From assembly GCA_016840035.1 (NCBI GenBank), contig JAEOTC010000062.1, positions 1 to 38,034 of the forward strand: a stretch of DNA of 38,034 nucleotides, written 5' to 3'. The DNA is from Candidatus Hodarchaeota archaeon (GTDB lineage Archaea; Asgardarchaeota; Heimdallarchaeia; Hodarchaeales; Hodarchaeaceae). This document shows, in pieces, positions 26,241 to 35,500 of this stretch; the first letter of the stretch is position 1; each line of letters opens with the position of its first letter. The notes under the pieces were generated by a model, which was not told the DNA's origin, did no database searches, and saw nothing but the letters and a program-made list of their open reading frames with translations. Position numbers and translations under genes: made by a program.

Positions 26241-27382
26241 TAGATAGCTCGTTTGATAACGCCTGGACCTTGCTCTTGATATTCTTTGCGAGCAACCCAT
26301 AATCTTTGGAAGGTCTTGAGGGAGGAGAGAATAGAACCACCAATCCAAACAGAGTAACGACGTTCGGGAGGGGCAACGATACGAATTTCCACATTATCAG
26401 GGACAAGCTCGGTGAGTTCTTTGTGGAGACGTTCTTTTAATCCAGGGAACATGGTTGATCCACCAGATAGAACAATATTTTGGTAAAGTTCTTTTCGAAG
26501 GTCAATATCACAAAGTTGAACGGATGCATAGATAGCTTCATCTAAAGGTGTTTCTTCTTTTCCGATAGCTGATGGATTGAAGAATGCTTCAGGGGCTAAG
26601 AATCGTTCAGGACCAATGGTTAAGGTTTCACCGTCAGGTAAGGTATATTGTTTTTCCATACCAGAGACTTTTTCAGCTAGTTTGAGTTCCTTTTCAGGAT
26701 CCAAAGCAACATAACATAATCGCTCTTTGATATCTCGCACAATTTCTCGTTCTGCGGAAGAGGTTAATGCACGACCTCGGGTACGTAATAATCGACGTAG
26801 ATATTCAGTAATATCACGACCAGCAATATCAATACGACTAATTGCATGAGCAATTGCGAATCCTTCATAAATGGGTACGATGTGTATAACACCATCACCA
26901 GCATCGATAACTAGACCAGTTGTTCTTCCAGAAGCATAGAGTGAAAGCACAGCTTGCATAGAAACATACATGGCTGGAACATTGAATGTTTCAAAGAGGA
27001 TTTCAGCCATCTTTTCTCGGTTCTTTCCTGGATTAAGAGGAGCTTCGGTCAAGAGAACTGGATGTTCGCTTGGGTTGACTCGTAGGTCATTATGGAAAGT
27101 ATAGTGCCAAATCTTTTCCATTGCATCCCAGTCGGTAACTACTCCATGGACAATTGGGTAAATAAGTTTTAATACACCCCGTAGGTTCATAGCTTCTTCA
27201 CCTACGTAATATTCACGGACATAGTGATCTACATCAGACATAATGGATTGGTATTTGGGATATCCAATTAATGTAGGAAAAACTGAACGAGGTTGATCCT
27301 CACCAGCGTAACCATTTTTTGATAAACCAGTACCATTATCAATAACGAGGGGTTTACCTGTAATTCCTTCTGCTAGGGACAT
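26240..27382 (-). CDS. Actin (Asgard actin)
   Basis: Cytoskeletal, filament-forming ATPase. The 380-residue protein is collinear with eukaryotic actin (375-377): phosphate-1 loop [15 protein letters not shown] (15-29), the nucleotide-site Gln in [12 protein letters not shown] (143), phosphate-2 loop [13 protein letters not shown] (158-170; His167 equivalent to His161), adenosine motif [13 protein letters not shown] (303-315) and the C-terminal [19 protein letters not shown] (337-355), almost identical to eukaryotic actin. The D-loop (about 41-60) has its own sequence. This degree of similarity, rather than crenactin-like divergence, identifies the host as Asgard. I chose ATG at 27382; a GTG at 27391 would add three residues. 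No profilin, gelsolin or Arp gene is next to it. Its long upstream region holds a TATA box and several palindromes. Confidence 0.97.
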   Translation of the reverse strand: MSLAEGITGKPLVIDNGTGLSKNGYAGEDQPRSVFPTLIGYPKYQSIMSDVDHYVREYYVGEEAMNLRGVLKLIYPIVHGVVTDWDAMEKIWHYTFHNDLRVNPSEHPVLLTEAPLNPGKNREKMAEILFETFNVPAMYVSMQAVLSLYASGRTTGLVIDAGDGVIHIVPIYEGFAIAHAISRIDIAGRDITEYLRRLLRTRGRALTSSAEREIVRDIKERLCYVALDPEKELKLAEKVSGMEKQYTLPDGETLTIGPERFLAPEAFFNPSAIGKEETPLDEAIYASVQLCDIDLRKELYQNIVLSGGSTMFPGLKERLHKELTELVPDNVEIRIVAPPERRYSVWIGGSILSSLKTFQRLWVARKEYQEQGPGVIKRAI

Positions 27383-27467
27383 TTTTATCACTTAGTTTTT
27401 TCGTTGTATTTTGTTTCTCAAACCTAAGTATACTCCACCACTCTATTTTTTGATTTCGTGGTTTTCC

Positions 27468-27478
27468 TTTTATATACT
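27468..27478 (-). promoter_or_regulatory. TATA box of actin
   Basis: On the minus strand AGTATATAAAAGG, a strong TATA motif, lies about 85-95 bases before the actin ATG. With initiation about 25 bases downstream it would give a 5' leader of roughly 60 bases, longer than is usual in this window. Confidence 0.55.
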
Positions 27479-27490
27479 CGAACAGATATC

Positions 27491-27512
27491 GTTTCACTCG
27501 AGTAAGTGAAAC
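27491..27512. promoter_or_regulatory. Inverted repeat just upstream of the actin TATA box
   Basis: GTTTCACT and AGTGAAAC are perfect 8-base inverted arms with a 6-base spacer (CGAGTA). The element is centred about 30 bases upstream of the TATA box, the usual place for an archaeal activator or repressor site. Confidence 0.55.
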
Positions 27513-27568
27513 TGTTTCTGCGGGTTCGATTGGCTTAATGCAAGTCAAAGATGTTCTTGTTTTATTAT

Positions 27569-27609
27569 AAAGGTTACCTTTCGCTAGATAAAGATCTTTA
27601 AACCGGTTT
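27569..27609. repeat. Cluster of three short perfect palindromes
   Basis: AAAGGTTACCTTT (27569-27581), AAAGATCTTT (27590-27599) and AAACCGGTTT (27600-27609) lie within 41 bases, the last two abutting. All are perfect (the first with one central base). They are upstream of actin and could be protein-binding sites for either divergent gene. Confidence 0.5.
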
Positions 27610-28099
27610 TATGACAATTACGAGGGTTGAAATGCTCATTATCTCACATATATCTGTTGGATACTAAAGTAATAGACTTTTGTCGTATCATTTCCAAAAA
27701 AGATGAAGAATGTGTCAATTTCTGCTCACGATAAGATTCTCTAGTAAAACTATCCGCTTAATCTTTATTACTAGTTAGATGGAGAGTATGAAAGATTTCT
27801 ATGGTTTATCTAAGATTCCTTAAGTACAGTGATCTTAAATCCAAAACAACATCCGAATTTCCCTTTGATTTGGTTTTAACAAGAATTTAGTTATTAAAAT
27901 ATATGATGGAGTCTAGAACCTCAAAGAAGTTTAAGTTTGTAATTCTCGAATGTAATCTTCCAAACATTCATTCTCCCTTCAATTTAAAAAAGTATAAAAA
28001 ATCTCTTGGGTTGGAGTTGATTATCTACGAAATTCTGAGGAAGAAAATACACTTCCACGAAAAAATAGCAATTTCAAGACTTCTCATGAGGTTTAATTT

Positions 28100-29098
28100 A
28101 TGTCACAGGAAAAGTATCGATTTGATTTAAGTGATGGATTTGGAAAAGATGATATCTTTGCCATTTTCGGTGCTATTTGGCGTTTTATCGCATTTATATT
28201 GAAAATAATCTTCTATCCTTATGTTTGGATCTTCAGGATGTTTGGACGATCCATTCGTTTTGCACGAACTAAGAAATCCCCTGAAAAAGCTCTAGAACCC
28301 GATGAGCGTAGTTTTATGGAAAGCGTTCCCGGATTTTTTGTTTTAGTTGGTTTCTTTGGTGGTATCTTATTTGCAGCAGTCGTCTGGCTTTCTGATCAGA
28401 CAGGTTTGAGTGATTTTTTGGATGATATTAACCTAACATCCATTATAGAGCTCTTAGGGCACTTTTTCGGTTTTCTACTTGAAGTACTTCTTTGGATAAT
28501 TGGTATTGATAAGAAAGATGCCGCTGGCGAAGTCGTATTAGATCGTTTCGGCTTATTGGATATTATTTTTGATGTTTTATATGAGGGAATCCTGCTTAAT
28601 ATTGTAGGATTCGTTGCTCAAGATGCGATTATGACATTCATCGGAATTGGTATTGTCGGTGTTATTCTAGCAATAATTTGGATTATCATTAGTGAAACAG
28701 GAATTGTTGGCGGCATTATCGGTATTGTCGTGAAGGTTGTAACTTTTATAATTACAGTTCCAGCCAATTTTTGGGAACGTTTGAACAGTGTTTATGTTAA
28801 GTTCAATAACATATTAGCTTCAATTGTTATCGGACAGGAAAGACTTGACGAAAGAAACATCGGGTTTCATCGCAAAATTCTGCTATTAACGTTAGGATTA
28901 GGGGTCTATACGTTTGTTGCAGGAATTGTTGTAGGTGTAACGAATCCACAGGATCTAATTAATCCTATTGGATACATTTTTGTAGTGATACTCGTCTTAG
29001 GTATCGGTGTCGGCATTTTTGAAATGTTTCTAATTGTTAGAATCCTTGATCTTGTATCTCGCAAGAAATATGCTCCAGGATTATCAGCTGAAGAATGA
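28100..29098 (+). CDS. Multi-pass membrane protein of unknown function
   Basis: A 332-residue integral membrane protein with about six to seven hydrophobic segments: two at about 20-50 and 78-96, a pair at about 115-135, a strongly hydrophobic stretch at about 165-235 (two or three helices with Gly/Ile-rich GIGIVGVILAIIWIIIS and GGIIGIVVKVVTFIITV), and two at about 255-315. Between the first and second is a basic Arg/Lys loop (RSIRFARTKKSPEKAL). No recognised transporter motif. GAGGTT eight bases before the ATG supports the start; a strong hairpin terminator follows. I do not know the function. Confidence 0.75.
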   Translation: MSQEKYRFDLSDGFGKDDIFAIFGAIWRFIAFILKIIFYPYVWIFRMFGRSIRFARTKKSPEKALEPDERSFMESVPGFFVLVGFFGGILFAAVVWLSDQTGLSDFLDDINLTSIIELLGHFFGFLLEVLLWIIGIDKKDAAGEVVLDRFGLLDIIFDVLYEGILLNIVGFVAQDAIMTFIGIGIVGVILAIIWIIISETGIVGGIIGIVVKVVTFIITVPANFWERLNSVYVKFNNILASIVIGQERLDERNIGFHRKILLLTLGLGVYTFVAGIVVGVTNPQDLINPIGYIFVVILVLGIGVGIFEMFLIVRILDLVSRKKYAPGLSAEE

Positions 29099-29108
29099 AT
29101 TTAACCTT

Positions 29109-29139
29109 AAGTAAGGGGTGTCCTCTTACTTTTCTTTTT
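29109..29139 (+). terminator. Strong hairpin plus T-tract terminator
   Basis: Ten bases after the stop of the membrane protein, AAGTAAGGGG and its partner form a 10-bp stem (one G.T pair, loop TGT), followed directly by TTCTTTTT. This is the best bacterial-style intrinsic terminator in the window. Confidence 0.7.
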
Positions 29140-29196
29140 CTGTCATCATAAAAATCTTGAAAAACGGGGATGAAGAGTGAGATTCTTAGATGAATT

Positions 29197-29721
29197 ATGA
29201 CCCTCTATCAATTTGAAGGTGCTACTCCAGTTATTGGAAAAGATTCGTATGTAGCTAGCTCTGCGGAAATCGTGGGGGATGTAACAATTGGTCACAACTG
29301 TTATATTGGACCTGGTGCAAAAATTCGTGGGGATTATGGGAAAATCAAAATCGGGAATCGTACATCAATACAGGAAAACTGTGTAGTACATGCTGGTTCT
29401 AATCAAGTTGCTGTCATTGGAGATAATGTTACAGTTGGACATGGAGCTATTGTACATGGTCCCACAATTCATAACAATGTTATCATTGGTATGGGAGCCA
29501 TTATCAATGATCATGCGGTAATTAATGATTGGTGTTTGATCGCTGCGGGTTCTCTTGTTGTTGGAAAACAAGTTATTGAGGGTGAATCCTTGGTTATTGG
29601 TGTACCTGCAAAAATTGTAAGGAAAATCTCTGAGACTAATCGTGCATTGATTGAATATTCAGCAAATTTATATGCTCAATTAGCTCCTCGTTATCTAAAA
29701 GGTCTCGAAAAAATAGAATAA
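29197..29721 (+). CDS. Gamma-carbonic-anhydrase-like hexapeptide-repeat protein
   Basis: A 174-residue left-handed beta-helix protein. Hexapeptide repeats run from about 10 to 140 (IVGDVTIGHNCYIGPGAKI, IGDNVTVGHGAIVHG, NNVIIGMGAIINDHAVI), followed by a C-terminal helix. Three histidines stand where the metal ligands of gamma-carbonic anhydrases are: His65 (VVHAG), His82 and His87 (VGHGAIVHG), with the right five-residue spacing. It lacks the extended acidic loop of active Cam, so it is like CamH/YrdA/PaaY; CO2 hydration activity is possible but unproven. Not co-transcribed with its upstream neighbour (terminator between); it lies 55 bases before the polymerase gene and may share its transcript. 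Confidence 0.9.
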   Translation: MTLYQFEGATPVIGKDSYVASSAEIVGDVTIGHNCYIGPGAKIRGDYGKIKIGNRTSIQENCVVHAGSNQVAVIGDNVTVGHGAIVHGPTIHNNVIIGMGAIINDHAVINDWCLIAAGSLVVGKQVIEGESLVIGVPAKIVRKISETNRALIEYSANLYAQLAPRYLKGLEKIE

Positions 29722-29776
29722 TAATTTAGCAAAACCTGGACTGACTTGTCTGATTGGACTATAGGAAGCTTCAGTA

Positions 29777-32389
29777 TTGGAACTAAACCAAAAAATCAAT
29801 GTTGAGAAGGAATTAATTCTTTTAGATGCAGATTATTCTATTTCCTCCAATCAACAATCTTCCAATATTCATCTCTGGGGGAGAAGTGGTCCACAAAGAG
29901 TGGAAGTCGTTGTTACTGGATTTTTTCCTTATTTTTATGTTGAAGCTCCCGAAATAGCAGTCCAAGATTTAATAAAAACAGAGGATGAGACATTAAAATC
30001 CTGGATTATCCGAACCGAAACATCTCAAAAGCATACCTATTTTGGAGCTGAGAAAAAAAGACTTACCCGAGTGGTTGGACGACGACCGTATCAGGTTCCC
30101 AAGATCCGTGATATCTTCAGAAAGAATGGATTCAAAGTCTTTGAAGCTGATATTCCCTTTACAAAACGTTTTATGATTGATCAGAAAATAAGAGCTCTTC
30201 ATTTTCTTACCGTAAGAGGGAGGATTATTAGTGAAACTTCCAAGGAGCTGGTATTAGAAACAAACTACCGAAATGTGCAATTCAATGACTTACAAGAACT
30301 AGATTATCGTCCCTTAATTCTTGCATTCGATATTGAAGTTAATGAACAGGGGGAATCTTTTCAGGAATTATTTGCTGATAAAAAGCGTAGAATAACTGCG
30401 ATTTCTTATGCATGGGGAAAAACAGGAGTATCTATTCCTGATTCCAATGCACTCATCCTAACTGAGGATACTGAATTTGCTGAAAAGAGACTATTAACCG
30501 AATTTTTGAATACTATTCGAAAAATTGATCCAGATATTCTTGTGTCCTTCAATGGAACATATTTTGATTTTCCCTATCTTCAAGCACGAATGGGTCGTTA
30601 TGGCCTTTCTTTAGGTTCACTCGCGTTATTCGAAAGACGTCAAAATGACATAATTAGAACCACTGTTCCCAATGATGGATATCGGTTGAAAGGACGAGCC
30701 ATTGTGGATTTGATCCCCCTCACTCGCTATATTCATCCCTTATCAGGAAAAAAGAATTTGGATACTATTGCGAATTTACTTTTGGGGGAGATGAAGGTTA
30801 AATCGGAGAAGAGTCTTGGGCAATTGTGGAGAAATGGAGTAAAAGGATCGCTTACTGATGCCAAACAATTTTATGATTATTCAATTACTGACTCCATTCT
30901 AACGTTTCGATTAGTTGCCGAATTAGGCGTTCTTACCAGTATTGAGCTCTGTAAATTATCAGGGTATCCCCTACCAGAAGGTTTACTCTCCACAAGTCGT
31001 AATATTGGAGAATTTGAATTAATGCGTATTTTGCATGAACGAAAGATTCTTATTCCTTCTAAACCCACAAAATCCGAGATTTCAGAACGGAATACATTAA
31101 AGGAGAAATATCCTCATCTTGGAGGGTGGGTTATTGACCCTGAAGTAGATGAAGCGTTATTTGTGGCTATTTTTGATTTTCGATCTCTTTATCCAAACAT
31201 AGTACGGACCCATAATATTTCTGGGGAAACTCTCATACCCCATTCAGAGAATAGAAAACCTGAAGCTCGTTTCCTAAAGAATCCAAGGGGTGCTTTTGCA
31301 GACCTTATGGATCGAATTCTAAAAGAAAGATATCAGTCTTTGACAACTCTAACTTCTCTTAAGAAAGAAGAATTATCTCCCAAACGAAAACATGAAATTC
31401 AATTACTTGAAAAACAACAACGTTCATTGAAATTAATGGCAAATTCATTATGTGGAGCCGCCAATTACCCACGCGGACGTTTTTACCACCATCTTCTTTC
31501 AAATAGCATTACAGGTATTGCTCGAGAACTATTGGGTGAACGTTTACAGGATTGGACAAAAGAGTTTTCCAAAATCCGTGATTTTACCGTCGAAGTGCGA
31601 TATGGCGATACAGATTCGATTTTTTGCGAGTTCATTAGCATTAGCTTAGACCCGACAAAATTTCTATCCTCTCACCCTGAGAAGAGTCGAGAAAAGAGTA
31701 TTAAAGTACTTAAGAGCTATATTCAAGAATATCAGGCGTTTCTTTCGGAGAAATTGCCAGACCTCCTTGAGCTGAAACTTGAAGATATTGCTCTCAGGAT
31801 AATTTTAAAGAAAGGAAGGAAAAAGGCTTACGCCTATCTCTCTCTCCTAACCCAAGAGGTTATTATTCGCGGGTTTGAGGCGGTTCGATCTGACTGGTCT
31901 CCTCTTGCAAAAAAAACTCAACGGAAATTACTTGAAATATTGCTAATGGATTTTAGTGAGAGTCGTGTATATAATGCTCGGAAATTTGTGATTGAGACAT
32001 GTCGCTTTATCCTTCGATCACCTGTTGAAATCTTACTTTCAGAGCTAAGTATACGTGGCCCAGTTAAACGAGCCCCCACAAAATATAAAACTCGAACTCC
32101 TGCCGTGGGAGCATTTTTAAATTATTGTAAAGCCCAGAATCTTGATCCTGAGGTTGAATGGAAACAGTGGGATGGATTTCCATACATTATTGCAAAATCT
32201 TCTATCAATCAACCACAATTTAAGCGAGCGTTTCATCCTGATATTTTTCAGAAAGGTAGAAAGGAAATAGACCGGTTTCATTACATTAAAGAAATACTTG
32301 GAGCAAGTAACCGATTCGGGATCTCACTCAATGAGAACGAAGCCTTTCACGGTCGTTTCATTATTCCCTTGACCGAATTTTTTGCCTAA
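29777..32389 (+). CDS. polB: Family B DNA polymerase
   Basis: Replicative or repair DNA polymerase of 870 residues with proofreading. Exonuclease motifs are intact: Exo I DIE (185-187), Exo II NGTYFD (259-264), Exo III YSITD (368-372). Polymerase motif A FDFRSLYPNI (466-475) and motif C YGDTDS (609-614; Asp611 and Asp613) are intact. Motif B reads KLMANSLCGAANYPRG (552-567): the conserved Tyr of KxxxNSxYG is Cys559. A KKGRKKAYAYL block is in the thumb/palm region and the C-terminal domain ends at 870. The start is TTG, with GGAAG upstream; no ATG occurs before residue 133, well inside the N-terminal domain. No clamp, small subunit or other replication gene is nearby. Confidence 0.95.
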   Translation: MELNQKINVEKELILLDADYSISSNQQSSNIHLWGRSGPQRVEVVVTGFFPYFYVEAPEIAVQDLIKTEDETLKSWIIRTETSQKHTYFGAEKKRLTRVVGRRPYQVPKIRDIFRKNGFKVFEADIPFTKRFMIDQKIRALHFLTVRGRIISETSKELVLETNYRNVQFNDLQELDYRPLILAFDIEVNEQGESFQELFADKKRRITAISYAWGKTGVSIPDSNALILTEDTEFAEKRLLTEFLNTIRKIDPDILVSFNGTYFDFPYLQARMGRYGLSLGSLALFERRQNDIIRTTVPNDGYRLKGRAIVDLIPLTRYIHPLSGKKNLDTIANLLLGEMKVKSEKSLGQLWRNGVKGSLTDAKQFYDYSITDSILTFRLVAELGVLTSIELCKLSGYPLPEGLLSTSRNIGEFELMRILHERKILIPSKPTKSEISERNTLKEKYPHLGGWVIDPEVDEALFVAIFDFRSLYPNIVRTHNISGETLIPHSENRKPEARFLKNPRGAFADLMDRILKERYQSLTTLTSLKKEELSPKRKHEIQLLEKQQRSLKLMANSLCGAANYPRGRFYHHLLSNSITGIARELLGERLQDWTKEFSKIRDFTVEVRYGDTDSIFCEFISISLDPTKFLSSHPEKSREKSIKVLKSYIQEYQAFLSEKLPDLLELKLEDIALRIILKKGRKKAYAYLSLLTQEVIIRGFEAVRSDWSPLAKKTQRKLLEILLMDFSESRVYNARKFVIETCRFILRSPVEILLSELSIRGPVKRAPTKYKTRTPAVGAFLNYCKAQNLDPEVEWKQWDGFPYIIAKSSINQPQFKRAFHPDIFQKGRKEIDRFHYIKEILGASNRFGISLNENEAFHGRFIIPLTEFFA

Positions 32390-32588
32390 AGATAAAAAAT
32401 TTACTGGTTGAATATCTTGTTAGCCCTTTACATCCAGTTAAGGATCATTCTCTGAAAATAATCTTGATTGGTGGGCGTTACTAATTCTTAGGACACCCAT
32501 CAAATACCTGTTCTAATACTTGGTATCTAATATGACTCAAGGTTTTGTCTGATGTAGAAATTAGATTCTTTCTCTTACCAGAAACGTG

Positions 32589-35500
32589 ATGAAAATGATT
32601 AAATTTAGAGTATTTAGCCTAACTATTCTTGCAGTCTTGTTACTTGGTGTGATACAAGTTACATCAGCTAATTTATCCTTGGATCAAGGTATTAAAGGAA
32701 AAACAATCTTAAATAATCAGGAGTATCAAGTACCTGATTTTGAAACTGAAATTCAGCCTATAGATCAACCTGAATTATCAGTACCCAATACATTCGATCC
32801 TAGTCCTATATCCCTTAACAGTCTATCCCCAGAAGTATCGTCAAAAGTAACTCAGGCTGATGAAGAACGGTTAATCATTCAGATTGACCTTGAAAAGACA
32901 ATTACTCAACCAGGTCAACCCCTCAAATATATCATCCAAGCTTCACGTGGTTTAAATCCTGCGTCCGGAGAAAGACTCAAGCTCGAGATAATCAAAGGAG
33001 AAGACTGGGGTTGGTATCATTATTATTACTATGATACAATCGAGTATGAGGATCGTATCGTAGAACAAAAGATTGTTACCACTGATGCAGATGGACAATA
33101 TGAGGGAGTATTTCAGACATCTAATAGTGGAAGATATTCCATTATCATCCGGGATGAATGGGCAGATAATTATTATAAATCACGTTCATTCAATATTGCT
33201 GATGTGGGTATTTTCTGGCGAGTATCACGTGAATTTGTTAAAGGCCAGCCCCACTATTCGGTTGCTTATGTGTTAAATACATCTGACTTTTCTCCGATCA
33301 TAGGGGCAACAGTCACATTAACGGGAGAATTATACGATTATCACTGGGAATCTCGCACGTATTCTGTAGAATCTGAGCATCTATTCGGTGGAATTTCCGA
33401 TGCTCAAGGTATAACAGAAATAACATTTACTCCCCCATCCAATTTTAGTGAAAATTATAATTTTATGGCCAACCTTTCCGTGACGTATAATGGTGAGACA
33501 ACTTATGTACTAAGGAATCTGTATCGTGGAGGTTACTATTGGACCTCAGACGGGTATCAAGAGTTCACTCCTTACGAATTTATTGTAACTACTGACAAAC
33601 CAATTTATAACCCAGGAGAAACAGTACAAGCTCGGATTCTTTTATGGCATAATGATTATTTGAAAGCGACGAAGGAACCTGTCTCTACATCGTTCATCTT
33701 GAAGTTGCTTACCCCCTCTCAACATACATTATTTCAAAAAACTCTGACTACAAATTCGTATGGAGTAGCTGAATATTCTTTCGAACTTGATTTGGAAAGT
33801 GAGTTAGGAGATTATAGTATTATTACGCAGAAGGAAGAAGTAATATCCACAACAGATATCCGCGTTGATAAATATGAAAAACCTGCATATCGGGTTGAAA
33901 TTGAATTAGACAAAGAGTATGTTGCTCCTGGCCAAAAGGTTTCAGGGATATTAAGTGCTATTTATTATTTTGGCAAACCTGTGATCAATGGAGAAGTGGA
34001 ACTGAAGATAGGCGAATTAAGTACCCTATCTGGAGTTACAGATGAAGATGGATTATGGACTTTTTCCTATACTTTACCAAAATCCTTGGAGAATAGTGGT
34101 TTACACGCATTATCCCTAAACGCGACAGTAATTGATACTGTAGATCGGGAAGTAACAGTTTCTACCTCAGTTCAAATAACGGAAGACGTTTATGTCTATG
34201 CATGGGTGAATCCTTGGTTCCCAAAAGCTGATGAGAATGTGAGTTTATATTTCGGTGCATATCAATATACAGCTGGATTATATTATTGGAGAAGCTATCA
34301 ACCTATGCCAGAAGCTCCTGTCACCATCAAACTCTATGGTTTGATATCAAATACTGTATCCATTTATTTGACCTCTTATCAGACACAAACCGATGCAAAT
34401 GGATATGGGCGATATGAATTTGCTGTACCACAAGAAATCCTAGTTTTAACTACCAGATTCAAAGGAGTTATAGAATTAAATTCGGATGATGGACGAACTG
34501 GTGAATCTACGTTTTATTTCTCAGTAGATCTATTAAAAGCGGATGTTTCCCTTGACTCGGAGACTTATTCACCTGGTGAAACTGTGAATGTAAACGTGAA
34601 CCTCTTGAGTATCCTCACATTTAGTCAACTCTCTGGAAGTGTCCGTGTTCGTATATTTGATGCAGATTATGAACTAATTGGAGAAAAATCTAGTGACATT
34701 CCCACATCTGGGGGAACTTTTTCATTCCAATTATCCTCCTTTGCACCTAATGGCCGATATTATGTACATATTTATGTAAGAAAAACTTTTACATATGAAT
34801 GGGGGTCCTATAACTATTATAAGTACGATACATCTGTAACGTTTACTGTAGGCTCTTCTCAAGAGCTTCTATTGAATTTGGATAAACCTAGTTATTCACT
34901 AGGCGATAGTATGACAATTTCAGGACAATTACAAGGTGAAACTAACGCCCCAATAATGATTCAATTTGTCAAGAAGGGAATTCTTACAACCCAGTATATT
35001 CCTCAGAACACTGTGAGTTCATTTAGTTTAACTGTTAGCGATATTTCTTTGTTTGCACCCAAAGTTTGGATATATGGTTTTGCAATATTAACCACAGGAG
35101 TAGTACAAGAGGTACGTTTGTATGTAGAAATAGATCCTACTCTTACAGTAGAAATTGAATCAAATAAGAATACCTATACCCCAGGTGAAGAAGCTGAAAT
35201 AAACATTCAAGTTTACGACGCTAATAAAAACCCTATCTCAACTGTTCTAGCAATCTCTTTCATCGACAGTTCTGTTTTTGGCGTTGAGCCTGATCCTGAA
35301 AGTGAACTCGAACACTTCAAAGAACAACAATTCTGGCCCTCAGTTTGGACTGTTACATCGTGGAAAAGTCGACAGTTCGACTGGTGGTTCTGGTGGTATG
35401 ATGATTTCTATGGATTTGGCTATCCTTCCAATTGGAGAGGAGGAGGAGGTTTTTTCATGGAAGAGGATTACGCAGTAGCTGGAGATCAGGGAACAAAATC

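Larger units (their letters stand above)
27383..28099. other. Long non-coding region between actin and a membrane-protein gene
   Basis: The longest gap in the window (717 bases) separates divergent actin (minus) and the 332-residue membrane protein gene (plus). It contains the actin TATA box and palindrome cluster listed separately. The half next to the plus-strand gene is AT-rich; it has the Shine-Dalgarno GAGGTT at about 28089-28094, but I see no convincing gene, tRNA or other RNA in it. Confidence 0.6.

Noticed and set aside
27515..27545. GGTTCGATT resembling a tRNA T-loop
   Set aside because: The flanking bases cannot form a T stem, and no acceptor, anticodon or D arm can be laid out around it.
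27903..28130. 75-residue open frame upstream of and overlapping the multi-pass membrane protein
   Set aside because: It overlaps the start of the better-supported gene by 31 bases, has a random Lys/Ile/Phe-rich composition typical of AT-rich sequence, has no ribosome-binding site, and its end coincides with that gene's true Shine-Dalgarno and start.
32400..32588. Imperfect inverted repeat (TTGATTGGTGGG and ACCCATCAA) upstream of the macroglobulin
   Set aside because: A mismatch near the centre and a long spacer make it too weak to call.
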